Origin: CAYYNP01 sp964472545
GTDB taxonomy: Bacteria > Planctomycetota > Planctomycetia > Pirellulales > Thermoguttaceae
Assembly (NCBI GenBank): GCA_964472545.1
Contig: CAYYNP010000138.1
Span: forward strand, 1 to 24,453
DNA length: 24,453 nt
Direction: 5' to 3'
Shown here: in pieces, positions 6,564 to 14,122 of the stretch
How the letters are laid out: every line of letters begins with the position of its first letter
Numbering within the stretch: the first letter of the stretch is position 1
Notes under the pieces: generated by a model
What the model saw: only the letters and a program-made list of their open reading frames with translations
Told to the model about the DNA's origin: nothing
The model's database searches: none
Position numbers and translations under genes: made by a program

Positions 6564-7229
6564 ATGGTCCGATTCGCGTTGGCAGGTTTTTGTTTGGCGG
6601 TGATCGCGACGTGCCCCCTGGCGGCGTACGCTCAGGCCGCCAAAGCCGTGACGCCAAACCGCTACGAGTTGGTCATCAACGGCGAGACGTTCCACGTCGA
6701 GGGAAGTCGCTTGCTTAGGCTCCAAAGCCAGGCACGGCCAGGCGTTAACTACGACGTCATGTTACGTGTGGCACCCACGCAGGTGCTGCGTCTGAATACG
6801 GTGCAGTTCGATTACGACTACTTGGCCAAAGTGGTCGACGACCGCCGACCGCAGAACCGTTCGGTCAGCTTGACGCACGAATTGGGCTTCACCATCGTGC
6901 TGAACGACCTCGGCCCGCCGTTGCCGCCGGCGGAGCGGGACGAGGCACTGAAGATCCTCTCCGACTCGATCCTGGCCACGTTTCAGGCCCAGAAGGTGGC
7001 CGATTTGGAGCCGGAAACCCCGCAAGAAAGACGGTTCGCGACCTCCTCAGGAAGGGGTCGGGCAATCCGCTACCGGGATTCGCAGGGCCTTGCCCATTCC
7101 TGCCTGGTCTACGCCCTCAACGGCCAAGAATTCGGCGTCTCCTGCATCGTCACCTACCTCGACCGCGATTTCGATCAAATCAAGCCCCTGCTCCTCCAAA
7201 CCCTCAACTCCCTCCGCCCCAAGAAATAA
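6564..7229 (+). CDS. Secreted protein of unknown function
   Basis: A 221-residue protein. The N-terminus MVRFALAGFCLAVIATCPLAAYA is a signal peptide with probable cleavage after residue 23. The mature part shows alternating beta-type segments (RYELVINGETFHVEG, NYDVMLRVAP, CLVYALNGQEFGVSCIVTYL) and no catalytic motif I recognise. The ATG has GTGAGG just upstream. It is divergent from the NTP-transferase gene with a 245-bp gap and is likely monocistronic. The product is probably periplasmic. Confidence 0.8.
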   Translation: MVRFALAGFCLAVIATCPLAAYAQAAKAVTPNRYELVINGETFHVEGSRLLRLQSQARPGVNYDVMLRVAPTQVLRLNTVQFDYDYLAKVVDDRRPQNRSVSLTHELGFTIVLNDLGPPLPPAERDEALKILSDSILATFQAQKVADLEPETPQERRFATSSGRGRAIRYRDSQGLAHSCLVYALNGQEFGVSCIVTYLDRDFDQIKPLLLQTLNSLRPKK

Positions 7230-7310
7230 CTCCCCGCTTTCCGCCCCCCACTCCGAACTCCCCGCTCCGAACTCCCCGCTCCCAATTCCCCACCCGCCAC
7301 TCACCACCCA
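7230..7310. repeat. Polypyrimidine tract with 14-bp repeats
   Basis: After the stop of the secreted protein the plus strand becomes almost pure C/T. It contains two exact CTCCGAACTCCCCG units (7251-7264, 7265-7278) and degenerate relatives on each side. The complementary strand is G-rich with several GGGG runs. It may be a slippage-prone tract or a G-quadruplex-forming segment downstream of the gene. Confidence 0.7.
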
Positions 7311-7433
7311 CTCGCGCTCGCGCAGTCCCTCTTCGATCGCCAGTTTCCTTCGCCGCTGCGGCTCTCCTATCTTCTAACGTAACGCTCGACCGGTTACGAT
7401 CGTTGCAGACCCTCTTCGCCGGGAGCCACTGCG

Positions 7434-9758
7434 ATGTCACACACACGTCTCCTTCTCTTCGCTCTGACGACGATCTCCCTCACCGTCGGGCGTATCCGGG
7501 CGGAGGACGTGGTTTCTCTGCCGGGTACGAAACCCCTGGCGATCGACGGCGACATTGCTTCGCTGCTGGTCGACGGCGTCGACCGTTTTCTGCTTCGCGA
7601 GATCGAGAAATCGACGGACCGGCGCTCGCGGCACTGGCAGCGCAACACGTCGTCGCCGCAGCAATACGATGCCTCGCTCGAGACGAATCGGCGACGGCTG
7701 GCCCACATCCTCGGCGTACGTGATGATCGGGTCGAGTTCGACGGCCTGGAGCTGCTCGAAACCACCTCCCGGCCGGCGCTGTTGGCTGCCGGCGACACGT
7801 ATAGGATCTTTGCCGTCCGCTGGCCGGCCTTCGGCGACGTCCACGGCGAGGGGCTGCTGTTGGTTCCCCAGGGCAAGCCGATCGCCGACGTGGTGGCCAT
7901 CGCCGACGCGGGCCAGACGCCGGAGATGATCGCCGGGCTCGACGACCACCTGCCGCCGCCGCTGCAATATGCCCGGCGCCTGGCCGAGAGCGGCTGCCGG
8001 GTGTTGGTGCCGGCGTTGATCGACCGCAGCATCCAACCGCGGCGCGGCGCCCAATTGACCAACCGCGAGTATCTCTATCGTTCGGCCTTCGAATTGGGCC
8101 GGCACGTGATCGGCTACGAGGTGCAGAAGATACTGGCCGGCGTCGATTGGTTCGCACGCGAAGCCTCCAGCGAGGACGCCGACAACGCGGCCGATCCGGC
8201 CATCGGCATCATCGGCTGGGGCGACGGCGGTATGCTCGCGCTCTACGCGGCGGCGCTCGACCCGCGCATCGACGCCGTATGTGTCAGTGGTTACTTCGGC
8301 CGCCGAGAGAACGTCTGGCAAGAGCCGATCGACCGCAACGTCTTCGGGCTGCTCGAGCGATTTGGCGACGCGGAGTTGGCCGCCATGGTCGCGCCACGGA
8401 CGCTGATCGTCGAGGCCGGCTGCGGGCCGACGTTTCAGATTCCCCCCGGCACGCGCGGCGGTCCGGGACGGCTGGTTACGCCGAAGATCGACGACGTGCG
8501 GCGAGAGGTGCAGCGTGCCAAGAAGTTCGTTGAAGGCCTGAAGCCCGCACCGCGTCTGCAACTGATCGAGAGCGACGACGGCGACGGGCCGTTCGGCACG
8601 GACGAAGCATTGGGCACGTTGCTCGACGCGCTTGCCCCCGAGGCCAAGTTGGCCGCACCAGGGGCCGCTCCCAAGCGACTGCGCGACAACGTCGATCCCG
8701 ACGCCCGGCAAGCCCGCCAAATCCACGAAATCGACCGCCACAACCAACGTCTGCTGGCCGAAAGCCCGTACGTCCGCCGCGAGTTCATGAGCAAGCTCGA
8801 CGTTTCCTCGCTCGAGAAGTACCAGCAAAGCGTCGAAGAGTACCGCCGCCACTTCCGCGACGAGGTGATCGGCCGCTTCGACTACGAGCCGCTACCGCCG
8901 AACGTTCGCACGCGAAAGGTCTACGACGAACAGAAGTGGACCGGCTACGAAGTCGTGATGGACGTCTTCCCCGACGTCATCGCCTACGGCATCCTGTTGA
9001 TGCCCAAGGACATTCGCGCCGGCCAGCGCCGCCCGGTGGTCGTCTGCCAGCACGGGCTCGAAGGTCGGCCGCAGGACGTCGTCGCCGGCGACCACGGGGC
9101 GTATCACGACTTCGCCGCCAAGCTGGCCGAACGAGGCTTCATCACCTTCGCCCCACAGAACCTCTACATCTTCCGCGACCGCTTCCGCACGTTGCAACGG
9201 AAGGCCAATCCGCTGGGCAAAACGCTCTTCTCGATCATCGTGCCGCAGCATCAGCAGATCGTCGATTGGCTGGGCTCGCTGCCGCAGGTCGATCCGAAGC
9301 GGATCGCCTTCTACGGCCTCTCCTACGGCGGCAAGACGGCGATGCGAGTGCCGCCGCTGGTCGAAGGGTATTGTTTGTCGATATGCTCGGCCGACTTCAA
9401 CGAGTGGGTCTGGAAGAACGCCTCGACCCGGGCTCGCTACAGTTACGTCTGGACCGGCGAATACGAGATCTTCGAGTTCGACCTCGGCAGCACGTTCAAC
9501 TACGCCGAGATGGCCGCGCTGATTTGCCCTCGGCCGTTCATGGTCGAACGGGGCCATTTCGACGGCGTGGCGCCGGACGAGACCGTGGCCTACGAGTTCG
9601 CCAAGGTCCGCCACCTCTACCAGGCCCGCCTGGGGATCGGCGACCGCTGTGAGATCGAATGGTTCGTCGGCCCGCACACGATCAACGGCCGTGAAACGTT
9701 CGCGTTCCTGCACAAACACCTTCGCTGGCCACGGCCGGACGAGTCGGACGAACCGTAA
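7434..9758 (+). CDS. Secreted two-domain alpha/beta hydrolase (acetylxylan-esterase-like)
   Basis: A 774-residue protein with a signal peptide (MSHTRLLLFALTTISLTVGRIRA) and two alpha/beta-hydrolase domains. The C-terminal domain (about 480-765) keeps a complete triad: Ser630 in FYGLSYGGKTAM, Asp710 in VERGHFDGV, and His748 in GPHTINGRETF. In the N-terminal domain (about 90-410) the nucleophile elbow reads IIGWGDGGM; Gly263 occupies the place of the serine, so this half looks non-catalytic. Family members remove acetyl or other ester groups from plant or algal polysaccharides, which suits a planctomycete. The ATG is preceded by GGGAG. A PQ-loop gene starts 15 bp after the stop. Confidence 0.88.
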   Translation: MSHTRLLLFALTTISLTVGRIRAEDVVSLPGTKPLAIDGDIASLLVDGVDRFLLREIEKSTDRRSRHWQRNTSSPQQYDASLETNRRRLAHILGVRDDRVEFDGLELLETTSRPALLAAGDTYRIFAVRWPAFGDVHGEGLLLVPQGKPIADVVAIADAGQTPEMIAGLDDHLPPPLQYARRLAESGCRVLVPALIDRSIQPRRGAQLTNREYLYRSAFELGRHVIGYEVQKILAGVDWFAREASSEDADNAADPAIGIIGWGDGGMLALYAAALDPRIDAVCVSGYFGRRENVWQEPIDRNVFGLLERFGDAELAAMVAPRTLIVEAGCGPTFQIPPGTRGGPGRLVTPKIDDVRREVQRAKKFVEGLKPAPRLQLIESDDGDGPFGTDEALGTLLDALAPEAKLAAPGAAPKRLRDNVDPDARQARQIHEIDRHNQRLLAESPYVRREFMSKLDVSSLEKYQQSVEEYRRHFRDEVIGRFDYEPLPPNVRTRKVYDEQKWTGYEVVMDVFPDVIAYGILLMPKDIRAGQRRPVVVCQHGLEGRPQDVVAGDHGAYHDFAAKLAERGFITFAPQNLYIFRDRFRTLQRKANPLGKTLFSIIVPQHQQIVDWLGSLPQVDPKRIAFYGLSYGGKTAMRVPPLVEGYCLSICSADFNEWVWKNASTRARYSYVWTGEYEIFEFDLGSTFNYAEMAALICPRPFMVERGHFDGVAPDETVAYEFAKVRHLYQARLGIGDRCEIEWFVGPHTINGRETFAFLHKHLRWPRPDESDEP

Positions 9759-9773
9759 GACATCGGCACAAAC

Positions 9774-10067
9774 ATGGCGGACACCATCGGTTGGATCGGC
9801 TCAATCTTCTTCGCCGTCTGCGGCGCCCCGCAGGCGTGGAAGTGTTTTCGCCAGCGCAACGCCAAAGGCATCAGCCCGCTGTTCATCACCTTTTGGCTCG
9901 GCGGCGAGGTATGCCACGTCGTCAGCGTCTGGATGAAGTTCGGCCCGGTCGGCTGGATGATGTTCAACTACGCGGCGAATATCTTGTTTGCGTTGGTGAT
10001 TGCGTATTATCTGGCGTTTCCAAAGGCCCAGGAAAGCGCTGTGGAGCTGGATTCGATAGTCGACTGA
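9774..10067 (+). CDS. PQ-loop / SemiSWEET-family membrane protein
   Basis: A 97-residue protein with three predicted membrane helices (about 4-22, 37-55, 60-80) and the PQ-loop motif CGAPQAWKCFRQRNAKGIS, with Pro19-Gln20 in helix 1. SemiSWEETs are 85-100 residues and dimerise to form a sugar-translocating channel. The gene is 15 bp downstream of the hydrolase stop and likely cotranscribed. Uptake of sugars released by the hydrolase would be a sensible link, but that is inference. Its own Shine-Dalgarno sequence is weak, which suggests coupling to the upstream gene. Confidence 0.85.
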   Translation: MADTIGWIGSIFFAVCGAPQAWKCFRQRNAKGISPLFITFWLGGEVCHVVSVWMKFGPVGWMMFNYAANILFALVIAYYLAFPKAQESAVELDSIVD

Positions 10068-10161
10068 TGGTCCCGCTCGATACTGGCTGATTGTGGTTCC
10101 ATCGGCTTCTTTGTGCTACAATCTGCCCCTGTGCCGTTGTTTTCGTCATGAGGAGGGCATC

Positions 10162-10878
10162 ATGCCGGCCGTTACGAACGAAGTTGTAGCCATTCTCCAG
10201 GCTCTCTTGCCAGGGTTTCTGGCAGCGTGGATCTTCTACGGGTTAACGGCGCACCCGAAACCCCGGGAGTTCGAGCGGACCGTTCAGGCTCTTGTCTTCA
10301 CGGTTATTGTCCAGATCATCACGGCCGGTCTGCGCGAAGTGCTTCTGTTCGCCGGGACCTACTACGCAATCGGGACCTGGACACAGGATGTGCATCTCTT
10401 CTGGGCACTCATAGCGGGGACGCTGCTAGGTGTCCTCTTTGCCGGATTTGCAAATAACGACACTGTTCATGGCTGGCTACGATGTCGAGACTGGAAGTTC
10501 CGCAAGGATCATTCGCAGGCGGACGCTGCCGGATGGCGATGGACGCACCAAACATCATACCCCTCAGAGTGGTTTGGCGCCTTCAGCGAGAACGACTGCT
10601 ACGTCGTACTCCATCTCTCGGGAAACAGACGGCTGTACGGTTTTCCAGCGGAATGGCCAAACCAGCCAGGCGAGGGGTGTTTCGTGATGACTTTGGCGGA
10701 GTGGCTGCTTGAGGACAACACACGTGTACCGTTGAAGCAAATATGCAGTGTACTTATTCCTGCGAAAGACGTAGAATTCGTTGAGATAGTTGCTTATGCT
10801 GGCGCTCCGTCAATCTCGGAAGCCCCGGGAGGAAACGATGACTCGAAAAGCTCCCCAACCGCCGCCGACTCGCCCTAA
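10162..10878 (+). CDS. DUF6338-like membrane protein
   Basis: A 238-residue protein. The ATG at 10162 is chosen because AGGAGGG lies four bases upstream; the longer frame from 10093 has no such site. Three hydrophobic segments appear at about 7-29, 42-66 and 78-97. A hydrophilic C-terminal domain with WTHQTSYPSEWFGAFSEN, HLSGNRRLYGFPAEWP and KDVEFVEIVAY motifs follows. The GFLAAWIFYGLTAHPKPREF start and the later W-rich block match my memory of DUF6338, a family without known function. Codon choice is less GC-biased than in neighbours, which suggests acquisition by transfer. Two tiny proline-rich ORFs follow, the first overlapping its 3' end by 41 bp. Confidence 0.75.
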   Translation: MPAVTNEVVAILQALLPGFLAAWIFYGLTAHPKPREFERTVQALVFTVIVQIITAGLREVLLFAGTYYAIGTWTQDVHLFWALIAGTLLGVLFAGFANNDTVHGWLRCRDWKFRKDHSQADAAGWRWTHQTSYPSEWFGAFSENDCYVVLHLSGNRRLYGFPAEWPNQPGEGCFVMTLAEWLLEDNTRVPLKQICSVLIPAKDVEFVEIVAYAGAPSISEAPGGNDDSKSSPTAADSP

Positions 10879-10918
10879 GCCACCTCCGCCACCTGCGCCA
10901 CCGAAGAAGGACGGTTGA
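10838..10918 (+). CDS. Proline-rich miniprotein, 26 residues, overlapping the DUF6338-like gene
   Basis: ATG at 10838 is preceded by GGGAGGAAACG, a strong Shine-Dalgarno sequence at good spacing that lies inside the end of the DUF6338-like gene. The product is 26 residues: a short basic start (MTRKAP) then a chain of prolines interrupted by K, T and A, ending in PPKKDG. It has no membrane segment. The stop is TGA at 10916-10918. Such a short ORF could be chance, but a strong site, a coherent composition and a second similar ORF next to it argue for expression. Confidence 0.5.
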   Translation: MTRKAPQPPPTRPKPPPPPAPPKKDG

Positions 10919-10958
10919 CGCGGTTCTTATTCCGTAAGTTAGGGAGGAGCTTTCAAAG

Positions 10959-11117
10959 ATGGGCGACACGAATCAGCGTGACAATGTCGAGCACTACGGT
11001 CGTAGAGGACGTACGACTGTCAATGCAGGAAGGACCAAGAGGCCAACGGTAATCAAGCAGAAGCCACCGCCACCGCCTCCACCTCCACGAAAATCAAGCG
11101 ACTCCGGCGACAACTAG
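10959..11117 (+). CDS. Proline-rich miniprotein, 52 residues, basic with polyproline run
   Basis: ATG at 10959 has AGGGAGGAG nine bases upstream. The 52-residue product starts MGDTNQRDNVEHYGRRGRTT, continues with a basic stretch (AGRTKRPTVIKQK), then eight consecutive prolines, then RKSSDSGDN. It begins 40 bp after the 26-residue ORF. Both miniproteins share the plan of a basic head plus polyproline tail, so they may be functional partners or ligands of the membrane protein. Runs of proline usually stall ribosomes and need EF-P. I know of no characterised family. Confidence 0.55.
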   Translation: MGDTNQRDNVEHYGRRGRTTVNAGRTKRPTVIKQKPPPPPPPPRKSSDSGDN

Positions 11118-11240
11118 CCGGCCTCTGGCAACGATCTATCGAAACCGTGCCGGGTCAGGGCGCCGGGCTCGTCACTTCAGGACAACCCTATGGGCCCGGC
11201 CGGATCGTGACGACCGTTCCACATCGGGGAACGATTCTGG

Positions 11241-12161
11241 CTATGGCTCAACGTCGAACGGCGCCGGTTCCAGATCGACGCGTGCCGGTTCGACGGGCTC
11301 CGGCTCAACCGGCTCCGGCTCAACCGGCTCTGGTTCGGTCGGTTCCGGCTCGACCGGCTCCGGCTCAGTCGGCTCCGCTTCGCCGCTCTTCTCGATCTGG
11401 AAGTACGCGTTGTCGAAACCGCCTTCGAGGTTGCGGTAGTTCTTCAACACGGGCCAGACTTTGTCGGCGGCGAAATAGGCCTCGTTGGGCACGGTACCGT
11501 TATCAACGTCGGCCAGCTTCGAGCTGTCTTCCACGGTGCCGGTGATCGGATCGCCGACCGGCTCGAGCGAATCGTCCAACTCGACGAAGCTCACCTCGAT
11601 CTTGGCCGACGTGTCCGAGAGCTTGGTGAACTTCGCCCGCAGGCGGTACCAGGTGTCGGCCTCGAGCTTGGGCAACTCGGCGATGCTCGAGCGTCCGGCG
11701 TCGTCGCCGCGTCGCGAGCCGTCCCAATAGGCCTCGATATTCAGGCTGCTCTGGCCTCCGCCGACGGGGTCCATCTGCACGCCGAAGATATTGTCGGACG
11801 AATCGTCGTCGTCGGAGATCGACCAGCCGGCCCGATCGTCGTCTAGCTTGCCGTCGGAGTCCGTCTGCCAGTCGCCTCCGACGGTCACCGCGACGAGCGT
11901 CGGATCGCTCCATCGGAACGGATAAGCAACCCAGGTGAAGGCCCGATCGCCTTTGGACACGCCGACGCTTTCGCCGCAGCCGACATCCTCCTCGCAGGTC
12001 GGGTCGTTGTTTTGCGGTTCGAAGAACCAGTCGTCGTGCACGCGGAGCGGCTCGCCGGTGGTGTAGCCGTCTTCGAAGTCCTCGGTCACGCCGTCTTCGG
12101 CCGACACGGCCCCGGCTCCGGCCAGCCAGAGGATCATCAACGCGGTCGCCGTCTTCTTCAT
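11241..12161 (-). CDS. Secreted protein with EPEPV-repeat tail
   Basis: A 306-residue protein with a signal peptide (MKKTATALMILWLAGAGAVSA). The body (about 22-255) is acidic and beta-rich, with FEDGYTTGEPLRVHDDWFFEP near the start and LEADTWYRLRAKFTKL further on. This resembles the LamG/concanavalin-like jelly-roll proteins often exported by planctomycetes, but I cannot assign a family with certainty. The tail holds about five E-P-E-P-V/T repeats, probably an extended spacer. Start ATG 12161 has AAGGAG seven bases upstream. It is divergent from the ADP-ribosylglycohydrolase with 226 bp between them. Confidence 0.8.
   Translation of the reverse strand: MKKTATALMILWLAGAGAVSAEDGVTEDFEDGYTTGEPLRVHDDWFFEPQNNDPTCEEDVGCGESVGVSKGDRAFTWVAYPFRWSDPTLVAVTVGGDWQTDSDGKLDDDRAGWSISDDDDSSDNIFGVQMDPVGGGQSSLNIEAYWDGSRRGDDAGRSSIAELPKLEADTWYRLRAKFTKLSDTSAKIEVSFVELDDSLEPVGDPITGTVEDSSKLADVDNGTVPNEAYFAADKVWPVLKNYRNLEGGFDNAYFQIEKSGEAEPTEPEPVEPEPTEPEPVEPEPVEPEPVEPARVDLEPAPFDVEP
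11296..11370 (-). repeat. 15-bp tandem repeats coding the EPEPV tail
   Basis: Five 15-bp units (11296, 11311, 11326, 11341, 11356) with the plus-strand core GGCTCCGGCTCAACC. Units 1 and 2 are identical; units 3 to 5 carry a few substitutions, mostly at silent positions or giving T for V. A degenerate sixth unit follows to 11385. The unit is a multiple of three so copy changes keep the frame. Confidence 0.85.
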
Positions 12162-12219
12162 CGCAGGGCTCCTTTCGACTCGACAGAAGGGAGAAACGCT
12201 TTCTGCAGCCTCGCTGGGG

Positions 12220-12225
12220 AGTATA
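12220..12225 (-). promoter_or_regulatory. Possible -10 element for the EPEPV-tail protein gene
   Basis: TATACT on the minus strand, a near-consensus sigma70 -10 hexamer, lies about 59 bases before the ATG at 12161. A matching -35 is poor (TCGCCT at 17 bp), so the call rests mainly on the -10. Confidence 0.35.
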
Positions 12226-12298
12226 CTCGATGCCCACCGGCAAGGCGAAAGCGAGCCGTCGAGAGCCTGACGGGGCACCCTGCAGAGGGGGCGCCCGG

Positions 12299-12327
12299 TT
12301 GCTAGGGCAATCGGCGCAAGGTATAAG
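12299..12327 (+). promoter_or_regulatory. Promoter for the ADP-ribosylglycohydrolase gene
   Basis: TTGCTA (12299-12304), a 17-bp spacer and TATAAG (12322-12327) form a reasonable sigma70-type promoter. Transcription would begin near 12334 and leave a leader of about 54 bases before the GTG start at 12388. Confidence 0.5.
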
Positions 12328-12387
12328 GTGGGAGATTGGCATTTTCAGGCCTGTACGCTCCCACTCATCCAACGAGGAGGATCTGAC

Positions 12388-14094
12388 GTGACTCGCAACA
12401 GTTTTCGGGCAATCGCCGTGTTGTGCCTGCTGGGCATTGGACTGTCGTTTGTGTTGGCCACCACGACGCAGGGAGCCGAGTTCCGCCGGATCTCGATCGC
12501 CGACTATCGCGACAAGATGGCCGGCGGATGGATCGGACAGATGGCCGGCGTGGGATGGGGCGGGCCGACCGAGTTTCGTTGGAAGGGCGAGATCATCCCC
12601 GAGGACAAGATCCCGACGTGGAAGCCGGAGATGATCAACCAGTTCCATCAGGACGACATCTACGTCGAGATGACGTTCCTGCGAACGCTGGAGATTCACG
12701 GCTGGGACGTCTCGATCCGTCAGGCGGGCATCGACTTCGCCAACAGCGGCTATCCGCTCTGGCACGCCAATCGGGCCGGCCGCGACAATTTGCGCAACGG
12801 CATCGCCCCGCCCGACTCGGGACACCCGAAGTTCAACAAGCATGCCGACGACATCGACTACCAGATCGAGGCCGACTACGCGGGCCTGATCGCCCCCGGC
12901 ATGCCCAACGTGGCCATCGAACTGGGCGAGACTTTCGGCCGGCTGATGAACTACGGCGACGGCCTCTACGGCGGCGTGTTCGTGGGCGGAATGTACGCCG
13001 AGGCCTTCTTCGAGGACGACCCGATGAAGCTGGTCGAAGCCGGGCTGGCGTGCATTCCCGAGAAGAGCGTCTTTGCCGAGTGCATTCGCGATACGATCAA
13101 GTGGTACAAGCAACATCCCGACGACTGGCAGAAGGCCTGGGCGTTGATCGAAGCGAAGTATCAGGACAACCCCGCCTACCGCAAGTTCTGCTGCACGGGG
13201 CCGGAGGCCGACTTCAACATCGACGCCAAGATCAACGCCGCCTACATCGTGATGGGCATGCTCTACGGCGAAGGCGACATGGACAAGACGATCGTCATCT
13301 CGACGCGTTGCGGCCAGGACTCCGACTGCAACCCGGCCAATTCCGGCGGCGTGATCGGCACGGTGATCGGGCGCAAAAACCTGCCGAAGAAGTTCACCTC
13401 GGCGATCAATCCCGACGGCGTCTTCAGCCACACGGCCTACACGTTCCCCGCGTTGGTCAAGGTCTCCGAGAAGCTGGTTCGCGAGGCCGTGGTTCGCTCC
13501 GGCGGACGGATCGAAAAGGACGCCACCGGCGAAGAGATTTTGGTGATCCCGGTGATCGCACCGAAGGTGGGCAAGCTCGAGCAGTGTTGGGAGCCCGGCC
13601 CGGCGGCGAACGTTCGCTTTACCGAAGAAGAGATGGAGAAGATCGGCTCGACTTCCGTGGCCAAGCAGTTGCAGTCGCAGGTCGAGAAGGTCTTTCCCGG
13701 CTGGAAGGTCGCTAAGTGCGGGCCCGACATGACGCCCGGTCTGCGGGCCGAGTTTGGCGGCAAGAAGAACGTATTGATGACGCATCCGCTGAACCGCGGC
13801 GTGGGCTGCGTGCTCAGCCGCAAGGTCGATGTGCCCGCCGACAAGCAGACCACGTTGCGGCTGGTCGTGGCCCACGACCCTCGCGGCGATTGGCTGCTGC
13901 AAGTCAAAGCCGACGGCGAGGAGTTGATCGAAAAGCCGATCACGCCCGACACGGCCGCCGACGGCTGGGCCGAGATCGAAGTCGACCTCTCCGATCGGGC
14001 CGGCAAGTCGGTCGCGTTGGAGTTGGTCAACCAGCCCACCGAATGGAAATTCGAGGCCGGATACTGGGCCGAGATCGCGCTGGAAAGCCGGTAG
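12388..14094 (+). CDS. Secreted ADP-ribosylglycohydrolase-family protein
   Basis: A 568-residue protein. The GTG at 12388 is chosen because GAGGAGG lies seven bases upstream and a signal peptide follows at once (FRAIAVLCLLGIGLSFVLA); a start at 12328 would bury that signal. The ADP-ribosylglycohydrolase fold spans about residues 35-380. It has the glycine-rich opening GGWIGQMAGVGWGGPTEF, the first acidic pair D89-D90 in FHQDDIYVEM, and the second metal-binding motif GQDSDCNPANSGGVIG with D311 and D313. A C-terminal beta domain (about 430-565) resembles a carbohydrate-binding module. Exported members are common in planctomycetes, and their substrate is more likely an extracellular glycan or nucleoside than protein ADP-ribose. 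This is inference. Confidence 0.85.
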   Translation: MTRNSFRAIAVLCLLGIGLSFVLATTTQGAEFRRISIADYRDKMAGGWIGQMAGVGWGGPTEFRWKGEIIPEDKIPTWKPEMINQFHQDDIYVEMTFLRTLEIHGWDVSIRQAGIDFANSGYPLWHANRAGRDNLRNGIAPPDSGHPKFNKHADDIDYQIEADYAGLIAPGMPNVAIELGETFGRLMNYGDGLYGGVFVGGMYAEAFFEDDPMKLVEAGLACIPEKSVFAECIRDTIKWYKQHPDDWQKAWALIEAKYQDNPAYRKFCCTGPEADFNIDAKINAAYIVMGMLYGEGDMDKTIVISTRCGQDSDCNPANSGGVIGTVIGRKNLPKKFTSAINPDGVFSHTAYTFPALVKVSEKLVREAVVRSGGRIEKDATGEEILVIPVIAPKVGKLEQCWEPGPAANVRFTEEEMEKIGSTSVAKQLQSQVEKVFPGWKVAKCGPDMTPGLRAEFGGKKNVLMTHPLNRGVGCVLSRKVDVPADKQTTLRLVVAHDPRGDWLLQVKADGEELIEKPITPDTAADGWAEIEVDLSDRAGKSVALELVNQPTEWKFEAGYWAEIALESR

Positions 14095-14112
14095 GGTGCG
14101 TCTCGACGCACC
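14095..14112. repeat. GGTGCGTC/GACGCACC palindrome, copy 1
   Basis: GGTGCGTCTCGACGCACC, a perfect inverted repeat (8-bp arms, 2-base centre), follows the ADP-ribosylglycohydrolase stop directly (its TAG is the left flank). Related copies lie at 15426-15440, 15814-15832 and 15865-15882. Confidence 0.85.
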
Positions 14113-14122
14113 GTGAACTCCG

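Noticed and set aside
7437..8852. 471-codon open frame on the minus strand inside the hydrolase gene
   Set aside because: Mirror of codon bias in the real gene; no motif, no ribosome site.
10093..10161. Longer N-terminus of the DUF6338-like protein
   Set aside because: There is no ribosome site for it, whereas AGGAGGG is placed well before the ATG at 10162.
11503..13902. Long open frame on the minus strand opposite the ADP-ribosylglycohydrolase gene
   Set aside because: It is antisense to a recognised gene and runs on into the coding strand of another gene in the wrong frame. Its predicted protein has no recognisable motif and is rich in R, H and V as expected of GC-rich shadow frames.
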